Source: Anagrus nilaparvatae | Lineage: Eukaryota; Arthropoda; Insecta; Hymenoptera; Mymaridae | Assembly: GCA_022575985.1 (NCBI GenBank) | Contig: JAKSXM010000007.1 | Location: 38,008,501-38,072,500, forward strand | DNA: 64,000 nt | Direction of reading: 5' to 3' | Shown here: piece by piece, positions 21,758 to 33,105 of the stretch | How positions within the stretch are numbered: the first letter of the stretch is position 1 | Layout of the letters: every line of letters starts with the position of its first letter | The notes under the pieces: generated by a model | Told to the model about the DNA's origin: nothing | Database searches by the model: none | The model's input: the letters and a program-made list of their open reading frames with translations, nothing else | Position numbers and translations under genes: made by a program

Positions 21758-23891
21758 ACTTGTCCTCTGTAATTGTACTCTGGATGCTAATAAGAATTTT
21801 TGGAAGGAAATGAGGTCTCTGGGTCTCATTCCAAAAACAAATGATGCTCTTCATGGGTTTTCCCCTGATGAAATTAATTCATTTTTCTCAAACATATCCA
21901 TCTCTCCTTCCGAAGATCCTTCAATGTCACTAAACATCATTAATAATACCACTACACAAGGTTTCGTTTTCAAAGAAGTGACTACAAATGACGTTATTTT
22001 AGCTGTTTCTCACTTTACCTCTCAGGCAATGGGTGATGATAAAATACCTCACAGTGTAATTGCAAAAGCCTTACCAACTATAGCCTCTCATCTTACAAAA
22101 ATTTTTAATGTTTCACTGTCTAAGGGCATTTTTCCATCTGAGTGGAAAAAATCTAGGATTCTGGCACTTAAAAAGGTCCCCATTCCATCATCTCCTTCTG
22201 ATTTTCGCCCAATTGCCTTATTATGCTTTTTATCGAAGGTCTTGGAAAGGCTTGCTCATGACCAGGTGATTGATTTCTTAACCAAAGGTAAAGTACTAGA
22301 TATATATCAAACGGGTTTCCGTAAGCATCATAGTACTCAAACAGCATTAATTAAGCTTACGGATGACATTCGCCTAGGTAAAGAAAATAAGTTAGCCACC
22401 CTGTTATTGCAATTTGACTTTTCGAAGGCCTTCGATAATGTTTCTCCATCCAAACTTCTTCATAAACTAAAATCTATTGGCTTCTCGAGATCATCACTTC
22501 TGTGGTTCTGGTCATATCTTAGCGGTAGATCTATGTGTGTTGCATCAAAGTCATCAACATCCTCATTCCGTGAAACAAATATTGGGGTGCCCCAGGGTTC
22601 AGTCCTTGGACCACTCCTATTTTGTATTTACGTAAATGATCTTCAGGATCATCTAGGAGAATATACACTTAGAATGTTATATGCTGACGATCTACATATA
22701 TATGTACAGACACCGGCTAATAAAATTGAGCAGGGAATAGTCAAATTAACTGAATCAGCAAAAATAGTGGTATCTTGGGCACTCTCAAATGGCCTATCAT
22801 TAAACATCAAAAAGAGTCATGCCATAGTTTTTGGTTCTAGTAACACTATAACGCAATTTAAAAAGCTTGACATATCAAAGATCACTATTCATTCAAATGG
22901 AGATTGCATTCAGTTCATTGATCAGATTAATAGCTTAGGTGTCATATTAGATAATACTCTATCCTGGAAACCTCAAATAAAAGAAGTTACGAAAAAAGTA
23001 AACAGGGTACTATACGGACTCAGAATCATCAGACCATGTACTACTCAATCCCTTCGTCGTCGTTTAATTGAATCACTTGCTGTTCCTCTGCTAGACTATT
23101 GCAATGTAGTCTACTCAGACATCAGCTCTCAATTGAGTGAGCAACTGCAGAGATTATCTAATTCATGCATTAGATATATATTTGGATTAAAAAAAAAAAA
23201 GCGCATTACACCCTACAGAAAACAGCTACATTGGATGAATGTTGCTACACGAACGGACTACTTTGCACTACTCATTATGTACAGAATAGTTCGTATGAAG
23301 CAACCACCATTCCTTCTGCCACTGTTTACTATCCACAAAAATGACAGACCTTATCGTGGTCCTAGAAAAGATCTCAAAATACCTGTGGTCTTGACTAACT
23401 GGGGTATGCAATCTTTTCAAGTAAAATATGCTAAGTTTTGGAATAGCATTCCTCCATGCATACGCTACCTCCCCTCTTTTTCCCAGTTTAAAAAGAGTAT
23501 AAAAATACATCTCATAAATCTAGTCAGTAACTGATTCATTTTATTTATTTACTTATAATTATTTACTTATTTATTGACAATATGTAATTTGACATATTAT
23601 TGACTACTGAAATTTACAATCTATACTAAACTGATTTATTAATATACTTATTTTCTTTTCTCGTATTATAATTTTAAACTAACTGATTGTTGCTAGAAAT
23701 AAATAGAATTTACTACAATGTGCAATCATAAGAACTTGTATATATTAATTTATTTTATATTCTATATAATTTATATTCTATGTTTATATTAATTGTAAAT
23801 TACCAAAGAATTAACTAAGCAAATGTAAAAGAGTGTTTACTATTTTTGTAAAAAAAAGCAAAATAAATAATAATAATAATAATAATAATAA
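21758..23891 (+). mobile_element. 5'-truncated LINE with (TAA)n tail
   Basis: The insert begins within the satellite (..GACAATAT|ACTTGTCC) and ends in TAATAATAATAAT followed by ATGAATTTTACT, which continues the satellite. Matching AATAT at both joins is consistent with a short target duplication overlapping the tail. The microsatellite tail instead of poly-A and the 5' truncation are typical of I/Jockey/CR1-like LINEs. The reverse transcriptase frame is still open, so insertion is fairly recent. Confidence 0.9.
21810..23534 (+). CDS. LINE reverse transcriptase (ORF2 C-terminal part)
   Basis: 574 codons from the first ATG; the frame is open upstream to the truncation near 21761, so that ATG is internal. 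Reverse transcriptase motifs are in order and intact: the DFRPIALLCFLSKVLER entry block near residue 128, motif A FDFSKAFDNV near 203, motif B GVPQGSVLGPLLF near 258, and the catalytic YADD near 291. A C-terminal region with FWNSIPPCIR and a short tail follows. The endonuclease half is missing through 5' truncation, so the copy is not autonomous, though this part has no stop. The family looks the same as or close to the minus-strand LINE at 61375-63057, whose endonuclease and ORF1 pieces complement it; that link is inferred from style only. Confidence 0.9.
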   Translation: MRSLGLIPKTNDALHGFSPDEINSFFSNISISPSEDPSMSLNIINNTTTQGFVFKEVTTNDVILAVSHFTSQAMGDDKIPHSVIAKALPTIASHLTKIFNVSLSKGIFPSEWKKSRILALKKVPIPSSPSDFRPIALLCFLSKVLERLAHDQVIDFLTKGKVLDIYQTGFRKHHSTQTALIKLTDDIRLGKENKLATLLLQFDFSKAFDNVSPSKLLHKLKSIGFSRSSLLWFWSYLSGRSMCVASKSSTSSFRETNIGVPQGSVLGPLLFCIYVNDLQDHLGEYTLRMLYADDLHIYVQTPANKIEQGIVKLTESAKIVVSWALSNGLSLNIKKSHAIVFGSSNTITQFKKLDISKITIHSNGDCIQFIDQINSLGVILDNTLSWKPQIKEVTKKVNRVLYGLRIIRPCTTQSLRRRLIESLAVPLLDYCNVVYSDISSQLSEQLQRLSNSCIRYIFGLKKKKRITPYRKQLHWMNVATRTDYFALLIMYRIVRMKQPPFLLPLFTIHKNDRPYRGPRKDLKIPVVLTNWGMQSFQVKYAKFWNSIPPCIRYLPSFSQFKKSIKIHLINLVSN

Positions 23892-24275
23892 TATGAATTT
23901 TACTAAACAGTTAAATTCTTAAAATTTTTGTTTATTTCTATTATTCTTAGGACTGCCGATGTCTATATTATTTCATATTCAAATTTTTGAGTCATTTCAT
24001 ATATAAAATAAAAGAGTTTCGGGGCAAATTAATCCTTTGAAAAAATGCTATCTTTTTTAATTTTAGCTCACAGCACAGAGTTACAACTGTTTAAAGCTAA
24101 GAAGTACAAAATTTAAAAACTCAAAAATTGGTCATTTTTATCACTTCATATCTTAAAATGGTTTGTATTAAAATATAAAAACCAAAATGCTTGGTTTTTA
24201 TTAAACTCATTTCTAAAGCCGCTTTTTTTTGGTTTTTTATTTAATGTATTCATTAAAAAGAAATAGCAAAAAAAA
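23892..24275 (+). repeat. Satellite end and unique inverted-repeat segment (left copy)
   Basis: After a last piece of the left satellite, about 23996-24275 is an inverted, diverged copy of about 40825-41105. Shared words include GAAAAAATGCTATC, AGAGTTACAAC, TTTAAAAACTCAAAAA and TTTTTTATTTAATG. It marks the inner edge of the left arm. Confidence 0.7.
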
Positions 24276-24419
24276 AAAACTTAGAGTCCGATTTATTGAG
24301 TTATTGGGTTTATTCATTGAAATAATAGTATTGAATTTAGCAGAAACTATACTTCACTTTAATTTTTTTTCTACAACAATCCTGTTTTATAGAAATGTTG
24401 TAATTTCAATTGTTTTTAT

Positions 24420-27400
24420 GCAATATTAGCATTAAATTATTAGTATTAAATTTAGAAAAATATACCAATTTAAATGTTTTCGAATATTGTCCGGTTTTAT
24501 AGAAATCTTGAAATCTCAAATATTTTTATGCAATGATGGCATTGAAATTTTTTTATTTACTTTAGCAGAAACTATACGCTATTCTAAAATTTTTTTTAAT
24601 AGTCATAAATTTTTATGCAATGATTGTATTCAAATATTTTTGTAATTTCAAATATTTTTATGCAATGATAGCATTAAAATTTTTTTTTTTAATTTTAGCT
24701 GAAACTGTACAACATTTTTAATTTTTTTCTAATAGTCTCCTGCTTTATAGAAAAGTTGTAATTTTAAATATTTTTATGCAATGAGAGCATTGAAATTTTT
24801 TTATTGACTTTAGCAGAAATTATACGCCATTCTAAATTTTTTTTTAATAGTCATACATTTTTATGCAATGATTGTATTGAAATATTTTTGTAATCTCAAA
24901 AATTTTTATGCAATGATAGTATTGAAATATTTTTATTGACTTTAGCAGAAATTATACGCCATTCTAAATTTTTTTTAATAGTCTCCTGTTTTATACAAAA
25001 TTTGTAATTATAGATATTTTTATGCAATGATAGCATTGAAATTTTTTTATTTACTTTGGCAGAAACTATACGCTATTCTAAAATTTTTTTTAATAGTCAT
25101 ACATTTTTATGCAATGATTGTATTCAAATATTTTTGTAATTTCAAATATTTTTATGCAATGATAGCATTAAAATTTTTTTTTTTAATTTTAGCTGAAACT
25201 GTACAACATTTAAAATTTTTTTCTAATAGTCTCCTGCTTTATAGAAAAGTTGTAATTTTAAATTTTTTTATTCAATGATAGCATTGAAATTTTTTTATTG
25301 ACTTTAGCTGAAACTGTACATCATTTAAAATTTTTTTCTAGTAGTATCTTGTTTTATTTAAAAGTTGTAATTTTAAATATTTTTATGCAATGAGAGCATT
25401 GAAATTTTTTTATTGACTTTAGCAGAAAGTATATTTAATTTAAAATTTTTTTATAATAGTGTCTTGTTTTATATAAAAATTGAATTTTAAAAATTTTTTA
25501 TATTGAAATTTTTTTATTGACTTTAGCAGAAATTATACGCCATTCTAAATTTTTTTTTAATAGTCATACATTTTTATTCAATGATTGTATTGAAATATTT
25601 TTGTAATCTCAAAAATTTTTATGCAATGATAGTATTGAAATATTTTTATTGACTTAAGCAGAAACTATACTGCCGTACAGGAGTAAAAAGGCAATATCTC
25701 ACTTTTAACTCATTTCGAGATATTTGAAGAAAAACGTTTCGGTTAATTTTGAAAGGTTTATATACAATTTAAAAAAAATTTATATGTTTCTAAGGTAATT
25801 AAGACATGCTCTTTTCATTGGTGAAAAAATTTTTCCAAAATTTCCACTCCTTATATGAAAAACAAGAGATATGCAAAAATAGCAGCGCCAAATCGGCTTA
25901 TAATACAGGAGAAGAAAAGCAATATCGAGATATGCGTTTTATATAAAGAGATATTGCTTTTCTTCTCCTGTATTGAAATATTTTTTTCCATGCGCGCTGC
26001 TCTGCCGTACAGGAGAAGAAAAGCAATATCTCGAGATATGCATTTATTTCATGTATTTTTTTTTTATTCCATGTTAAATTTTATCAAATACATGAAACCT
26101 TCGAGATATGCAGTGTTAACTTTTTTGTTATCAGTGATATCAAAATAATTTTTGCACCACTGGATAGATTTTTTTTTCACGATTATGCACATATAAAAAT
26201 CTCATTTTTCATAAAATCTCGAGATATTGCCTTTTTATTCCTGTACGGCAGTATACGCCATTATAAATTTTTTTTTAATAGTCTCCTTTTTTATAGAAAA
26301 GTTGGAATTTCAAATATTTTTATGCAATGATTGCATTGAAATATTTTTGTAATTTCAAATATTTTTATGCAATGATAGCATTGAAATTTTTTTATTGACT
26401 TTAGCAGAAATTATACGCCATTCTAAATTTTTTTTTAATAGTCTCCTGTTTTATAGAAAAGTTGAAATTTCAAATATTTTTATGCAATGATAGCATTTAA
26501 ATTTTTTTTTTGACTTTAGCAGAAATTCTACGCTATTCTAAATTATTTTAAATAGTCTTCTGTTTTATACAAAATTTATAATTATAAATATTTTTATGCA
26601 ATGTTAGCATTTAAATTTTTTTTTTGATTTTAGCTGAAACTGTACATCATTTAAAATTTTTTTCTAATAGTATCCTGTTTTATTTAAAAGTTGTAATTTT
26701 AAATATTTTTATGCAATGAGAGCATTGAAATTTTTTTATTGACTTTAGCAGAAACTATACGCCATTATAAATTTTTTTCTAATAGTCTCCTTTTTTATAG
26801 AAAAGTTAGGATTTCAAATTTTTTTATGCAATGATTACATTGAAATATTTTTGTAATTTCAAATATTTTTATGCAATGATAGCATTTAAATTTTTCTTTT
26901 TCTTTAGCAGAAATTATACGCCATTCTAAATTTTTTTCTAATAATCATTTGTATGTCGGCAGTCCTAGTTATGAAAAAATAAATTCAAAAAATTATTTTA
27001 GATGTCCGTAGTTCTAGTTATGAAAAAATATTTTAAAAAATAATTTGGATGTCGGCAGTCCTAGTTATGAGAATATAAAAAAAATTTTTGGGTTAAAGTA
27101 TTGGGTTAAATGAACTTTTGAATTCAATTATTTTAGTTTCTCTACGTCTCTCTTTGAAATAATTTTATTGATGTTAGCAGAAAATATATCTCATTCTGCA
27201 TTTTTTTCTAATAGTGTCCTGTTTTATGCAAAAGTTGGAATTTCAAATATTTTTATGCAATGATTGCATTGAAATATTTTTATTGACTTTAGCAAAAACT
27301 ATACGTCATTCTACATTTTTTTTAATAGTGTCCTGTTTTATAGAACAGTTGGGATTTCAAATATTTTTATGCAATGATTGCATTGAAATATTATTATTGA

Positions 27401-27560
27401 CTTTAGCAGAAACTATACGTCATTTTACATTTTTTTATAATAGTGTCATGCTTTATACAAATGCTGGAATTTCAAATATTTTTATTCACTTTGACAGAAA
27501 CTATACGTGATTTTAAATTTTTTTGTATAAAGCTCTGTTATATATAAAAATTGGGATTTC
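24420..27560 (+). repeat. Tandem array, about 117-bp unit
   Basis: Units repeat TTTATGCAATGATAGCATTG, a TTTTTTATTGACTTTAGCAG block, AAACTATACGCCATTCTAAA, a TTTTTTTAATAGTCTCCTG block and TATAGAAAAGTTGTAATTTC, with shortened variants. It is interrupted by a TIR element (25670-26251) and by three units of TCGGCAGTCCTAGTTATGA at 26950-27070. Frames seen in it are repetition artefacts. Confidence 0.8.
25670..26251. mobile_element. TIR element with internal hairpins, inserted in the 117-bp satellite
   Basis: Terminal inverted repeats of about 30 bases start CTGCCGTACAGGAGTAAAAA and end with the near-perfect complement. The satellite flank reads ..AACTATA / TATACGCC.., against AACTATACGCC in intact units, implying a TATA (or shorter, AT) duplication. 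Inside, AGGAGAAGAAAAGCAATATC occurs in both orientations around 25906-26030, giving nested hairpins. No transposase. Confidence 0.8.
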
Positions 27561-27688
27561 AAATATTTTTATGCAATGTTAATGTTGAAATATATTTTTA
27601 AAAAATAATATATGAAAATATTCAACAAATTTCATCGAATAAGGAATTTGATATCGATATTATAAAAAAATATTTCAATGTTAACATT

Positions 27689-28450
27689 TGTTACGTATCC
27701 TGAGGTTTTATCCAAGGGATACGTAAATATAAATAATTATGAATATATGAAATATAAGTTTATCCTGGGGATATTGACTGCCCCAGGTATTTTATTATAG
27801 TTGGTATGGTGATTATTTGGTTGGTTTATAGTTGATGTATTTGTAGATGAGTTCGGGTTCGATCTAAGCTGGATGAACCTAACCTGAGGCTAAGTTCTTA
27901 ATTACAGAAGGAATTGTCACTTACACAATAATAACTGATAACTGATTTGATATATAACTTTAACTTTATTGATTATAAGTAAATATAATAAAACTGTCTA
28001 AGTCTTTAAGTCAAACGAATTATAAAAGATACTTAATAACGGGAGTTAGTACTCTAATTAATGATGGTTATGATTCTAAAGAATACAATTTGGGCGCCTG
28101 AAGGGCAATATATAATCTAAAATGAATCTGCCCATATTGCGAGATTTTGGGGGAAACGTCCAATACAAAAAAGCGTCGGTCTCGTCACGTCCAATTAGCG
28201 AAGGCGTCCATAACTATTACTAAGAATCGCGAGGTGGGATTTATGCATTTTATAACGCCTATAAATCCCTACTAATTTATGTCACAGTTGACTTTTGTCC
28301 CGCGCTATTGTGCTAGGTCAGCATCAGCGGAAATGCATCTGCGGGTTCCTATATCGTCTGGGAACGTTAATATGAATATCGGATGTAGGTTTAATATTTA
28401 TATATATATCGGATGTTAGGCATATCAATTTTGACGTACAATACGTAACA
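27689..28450 (-). repeat. 3' LTR
   Basis: 762 bp, beginning TGTTACGTAT and ending ATACGTAACA, so the LTR ends are themselves a 10-bp inverted repeat. By eye it differs from the other LTR by one small indel (three bases shorter near 27795) and about four substitutions. Confidence 0.95.
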
Positions 28451-28462
28451 TCTCCCTCCGTT
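28451..28462 (-). other. Polypurine tract of the LTR element
   Basis: On the minus strand AACGGAGGGAGA directly abuts the TG of the 3' LTR, the expected plus-strand primer position. Confidence 0.75.
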
Positions 28463-29290
28463 CATTCCAATCGTCCCGATTGGGTCAGGTGGGGGAGATG
28501 GGGCTGAAGGCAGGGTTTCAAGGGGGTGGTAATTATAATTTTAAAATTTTCTGTCCATTGTCTTTGTCAATACATAAGATTATACAATATAAGTTCATAA
28601 AATTAACTTTTGATTATAATTATTGATTCTATATAATTTTAAGGTATATGCTTTATGATTATACATAATATATAAATTGTAAAATATTAAAAAAATTTAA
28701 AATTATAAATAATAAAAAATAAAAAGATTTTTAAAATGTTTAAAATTATTTGGATTTATATAAGAATTCTAGAGATTATTTGTTAAAATATATATGATAA
28801 GCAAAATAATAAATTTTTGGATTCTTCAAAACGATTTCTTATGGAAGGTGCCAGTTAGTTACTTGGATTAATCTTCTTTGATGATCAAGTTGTTTATATT
28901 GGTGCTGGATTTTTCTAAGTTGGAGTTATCTGAAATCAATCTAGAGAAATTAATTTAAAAACCCCCGAGACATTATATACCCAAAACTTCGAATGCATAG
29001 GGATAGATGGTGATATTCGAAATAGTATAAAATAAAAATTTAAGATTTAAAAAATTTTTACGATTTTTTTTTTTTTTTTTTTTTTTTGTTAAAATTTTGC
29101 TTTTACAAGGTTATTTTTGGTTTAAAAAAAATGTAGAAATTAATATCGGTTTGCCTTCCATTCTATAAAAAAAACGATTGGAATTTAAATTTTAAAACTA
29201 CGCAATTTCTGGTCTAGAATTTTGTCAATTTTCGTAAAATTAAATAGGGTTAAAACCTACAATAATTTTAAGTTATTGGTTTAATATAAC
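28463..29290 (-). other. Noncoding interior of the LTR element
   Basis: AT-rich, no reading frame; contains a short inverted pair around CCAATCGTCCCGATTGG (28467-28483) and a poly-T run near 29059-29087. Confidence 0.6.
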
Positions 29291-30350
29291 TTTTATATCA
29301 AGAATTTATCAGTTGATAGGAAAAAAAAATAATTTAATTTTTAAGTTATAAAGATTCAGCAATTTTTATGATTTTGAAATAAAATTTTTCAATTTATAGT
29401 GGTAAAAATGGCAAAATTTTTAAAATTTTGGTGTAATATAGTTTATAAAATATGAATGTATCAATTAATAAGAAAAATTATTGAATTGGTTTTAAAAATC
29501 ATACAATTTCAGCAAATTTTATGATTTTTGAATAAAATATTATAATTTAAAGGGTTAAAAATGAAAAAATTTTATAATATTTTGATGTAATTTATTAAGA
29601 TTTTGATAAAAATATTGAAAAATCATACGATTTTCGTAAATAAATTGAAATAATGTAAATTAAATAGTTAAAATTGAAAAAAGTTTTATGAAATTTTGAT
29701 GTAATTTATTAATAGTTTATTAAAATATGGAAAAAATCATACAATTTCGGTAAATATTATGATTTTTGGATGAATTAATATAATTTAAAGGGTTAAAATT
29801 GATAAATTTTTTAAAATTTTAGTATAATTTAATTTATAAAACAAGAATTTATTGGAAATATTGGAAAAAATCATACAATTTCGGTAAACTTTATGATTTT
29901 TGAATGATTTTATAATATTTTAAAGGGTTAAAGTTATAAATTTTATAAAATTTTAGTGTAATTTAATTTATAAAACAAGAATTTATTGAAAATATTGGAA
30001 AAAATCATGCAATTTCGGTAAATTTTATGATTTTTGAATGAGTTAGTATAATTTAAAGGATTAAAAGTGATAAATTTTTTTAAAATTTTAGTATAATTTA
30101 GTTTATAAAACAAGAATTTATTGAAAATATTGGAAAAAATCATACAATTTCGGTAAATTTTATGATTTTTGGATGAATTATAATAATTTAAAGGGTTAAA
30201 AATGATAATTTTTATTAAATTTTGATATATCGATATAATTTAATTTATAAAACAAGAAATTTATTGAAAATATTGGAAAAAATCATACAATTTCGGTAAA
30301 TTTTATTATTTTTGAATGAATAATTATAATTTAAAGAGTTAAAAGTTGAT
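29290..30350 (-). repeat. Tandem array, about 120-170-bp unit, inside the LTR element
   Basis: About seven units share AAAAAATCATACAATTTCGG, TAAATTTTATGATTTTTGAA, AATTTAAAGGGTTAAAA and TTATAAAACAAGAATTTATT. Later units (29750-30330) are the most alike. The 66-codon minus-strand frame here is repeat-derived. Confidence 0.75.
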
Positions 30351-30614
30351 GTGTGTGTTATATTTAAGTTGTTAAAGTGTTTTAATTATAAATTATGGAA
30401 AAACAGGTAAGATTTTGTTATTATTTTATTTTTATCAATTAGTTTCAGTTCAATTTATTGTTTTAATATAAAAATTTATAATTATTTTGTGTCGGAGCGA
30501 TAGTTAGGTTATGTTTTTGTTATGTTGAATTTTATTTGTGTTAGTGAGTAAGGTATATAGGGTGTTGGTTGGAAAAGAAAACTACAGAGGGAACAATAAA
30601 ATATATTTATTTCT

Positions 30615-31570
30615 AGGGATAGCGGGGAAAATGAATTTTTGTGAATTAGCGGTACGGGAGGGTTTTATAAATTTTCTGAAGTTAGCGGGACGGAAGGTTT
30701 TTTATAAATTTGTAATGTTAGCGGTACGGGAGGCTTTTTATAATTTTGTAAAGTTAGCGGTACGGGAGGCTTTTTATGATTTTGTAAAGTTAGCGGTACG
30801 GGAGGCTTTTTATAATTTTGTAAAGTTAGCGGTACGGAAGGGTTTTTATAATTTTGTAAAGTTAGCGGTACGGGAGGCTTTTTATAATTTTGTAAAGTTA
30901 GCGGTACGGGAGGCTTTTATAAATTTTCTGGAGTTAGCGGGACGGAAGGTTTTTTTATAAATTTATGATGTTAGCGGTACGGGAGGTTTTTTATAATTTT
31001 GTAAAGTTAGCGGTACGGGAGGCTTTTATAAATTTTCTGGAGTTAGCGGGACGGAAGGTTTTTTATAAATTTGTAATGTTAGCGGTACGGGAGGCTTTTT
31101 ATAATTTTGTAAAGTTAGCGGTACGGGAGGCTTTTATAATTTTGTAAAGTTAGCGGTACGGGAGGCTTTTATAATTTTGTAAAGTTAGCGGTACGGAAGG
31201 GTTTTTATAATTTTGTAAAGTTAGCGGTACGGGAGGCTTTTTATAATTTTGTAAAGTTAGCGGTACGGGAGGCTTTTATAAATTTTCTGGAGTTAGCGGG
31301 ACGGAAGGTTTTTTATAAATTTGTAATGTTAGCGGTACGGGAGGCTTTTTATAATTTTGTAAAGTTAGCGGTACGGGAGGCTTTTATAATTTTGTAAAGT
31401 TAGCGGTACGGGAGGCTTTTATAATTTTGTAAAGTTAGCGGTACGGAAGGGTTTTTATAATTTTGTAAAGTTAGCGGTACGGGAGGGTTTTTATAATTTT
31501 GTAAAGTTAGCGGTACGGGAGGCTTTTTATAATTTTGTAAAGTTAGCGGTACGGGAGGATTTTTATTTTA
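30615..31570 (+). repeat. 36-bp minisatellite inside the LTR element, about 26 units
   Basis: The unit is GTTAGCGGTACGGGAGGCTT followed by TTTATAATTTTGTAAA (36 bp), with 35- and 37-base variants. A variant unit (CTGGAGTTAGCGGGACGGAAGG) recurs near 30926, 31036 and 31286, giving higher-order structure. GC content is well above the flanks. Because 36 divides by three, a 12-residue repeat (KLAVREAFYNFV) reads through part of the + strand, and a proline-rich one (LQNYKKPPVPLT) on the minus strand. I treat both as artefacts unless transcribed. Confidence 0.9.
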
Positions 31571-31760
31571 TGAATTTTTTTGAAATTGGGGTTCGGATTA
31601 GATATTTAATTTATGTATTTTTTCTAATTTGGGGTTCAGATTGGATTTTTAATTTATTCATTTTTTTGAAATTGGGGTTCGGATTGGATATTTAATTTAT
31701 GTATTTTTTTGAATTTGGGGTTCGGATTGGATTTTTAATTTATGTATTTTTTTGAATTCG
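31570..31760 (+). repeat. About 53-bp tandem repeat, 4 copies
   Basis: Units of TTGGGGTTCGGATTGGAT followed by a TTTAATTTATGTATTTTTTT block, directly after the 36-bp array. Confidence 0.8.
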
Positions 31761-33026
31761 GGGTATATTATAAGTAAATATTTGTAATTTTGAGATGTAA
31801 AGTAAAAAGTATAAACATAGAGCTTATATGATTTTACGTATTGGGGGAAATATACATATTATATGTAGAGTTTTTATAATTTTGAGATATAATGAATAGC
31901 CATATAATGAACACGTGAGTATGAAAAAAAAATATAATTAATATTTTTATTATTCGTTATGTGTTGAGTATGGTTTCCCTCCTTTCTCCTCTTTTTCTTT
32001 ATTTTTTTTTGTACGTAAATATTTATTTTTAAATTTATTTATTTATAAAAATTTTGTATTGAGAAAGTCAAATGGAGCAAGAAAAACAGAGATATGAAAT
32101 TGTTAAGACAATAAAAAATTAAAAAAAAATTAAAATAAAAAATTTTTAAACAATAGTTTTCGTAATATTTATATACACAGGTGTATGCCTGATACTAGAA
32201 TGACAAAGAGGTTGTTTGAAAAAATTTTGCAAAACTTTATGATATTTACAAATCGTAGGAGAAAAAGAGAGGTGAATTTAATAAAATTTGATTAATTTGT
32301 TATAGAAAAAAAACTTTCCTGCAATTTTCATATACCCAAGTTGAGTGTCGATGAGATATACGCAAATATGTGGCTTGTCTCAGATTAAGGAACGCTATAC
32401 AGCGTTGGTGAGTTAGTTAATAACAGCACCAGTTTAGAAAAGCTCTGTTTTCTTTTGATGTCGGCTTCAGGAAACTAGGATAGAGTTAATTGGTGTTACA
32501 ATTAGTCGGTTATACAGCTTCTCGTCTGGTTTATAAGCTCTCAGAAGCATTTTTTTTTTTCATACATTCTGGATTGCCAATTTTTTTGCATATATATTAT
32601 TATTTAATAATATTTCCATTAATCATTCTTAGAGTACAAGCGATTTTCATAGTTGAGAACATTGCTCGTCTATGAGAATTATGTATTAATTTATACAGTA
32701 ATGCACATTTAATTTTGCGTTTCTTTGAAGTTGAAGTGAGATCTTGGTTGGGCAAAAAAAAATGAATGTTGCAGTAGTATTGTAATAAAAATTGTATGTG
32801 TTAATAAGTTGGTTATATCCTCTTTCACTCCATGTGATTTAGTATAATTTATAAAGTGCAATTATGCAGTCTTTAAGATCAGCTGTTTTGATAATATTAT
32901 GTCATTTCAGTCTCAAGGGCAAAACCATATACAAACAAAGATTATAAAAAATTTTATCTCTATAATTATTATGAATGTGATTCACGTCTCTGGTTGTCCG
33001 GCAAAATTTCTCTCTCTCAATTTTTC

Positions 33027-33105
<79 letters not shown>

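Noticed and set aside
24420..27560. Regularly spaced repeats suggestive of a CRISPR array
   Set aside because: The repeats are head-to-tail units without unique spacers, in eukaryotic intronic DNA; no cas genes.
30538..31147. Plus-strand reading frames encoding a 12-residue repeat (KLAVREAFYNFV)
   Set aside because: They follow from a 36-bp minisatellite whose length divides by three; unit-length variants break the frame, and they run against the direction of Gag. No start context or domain.
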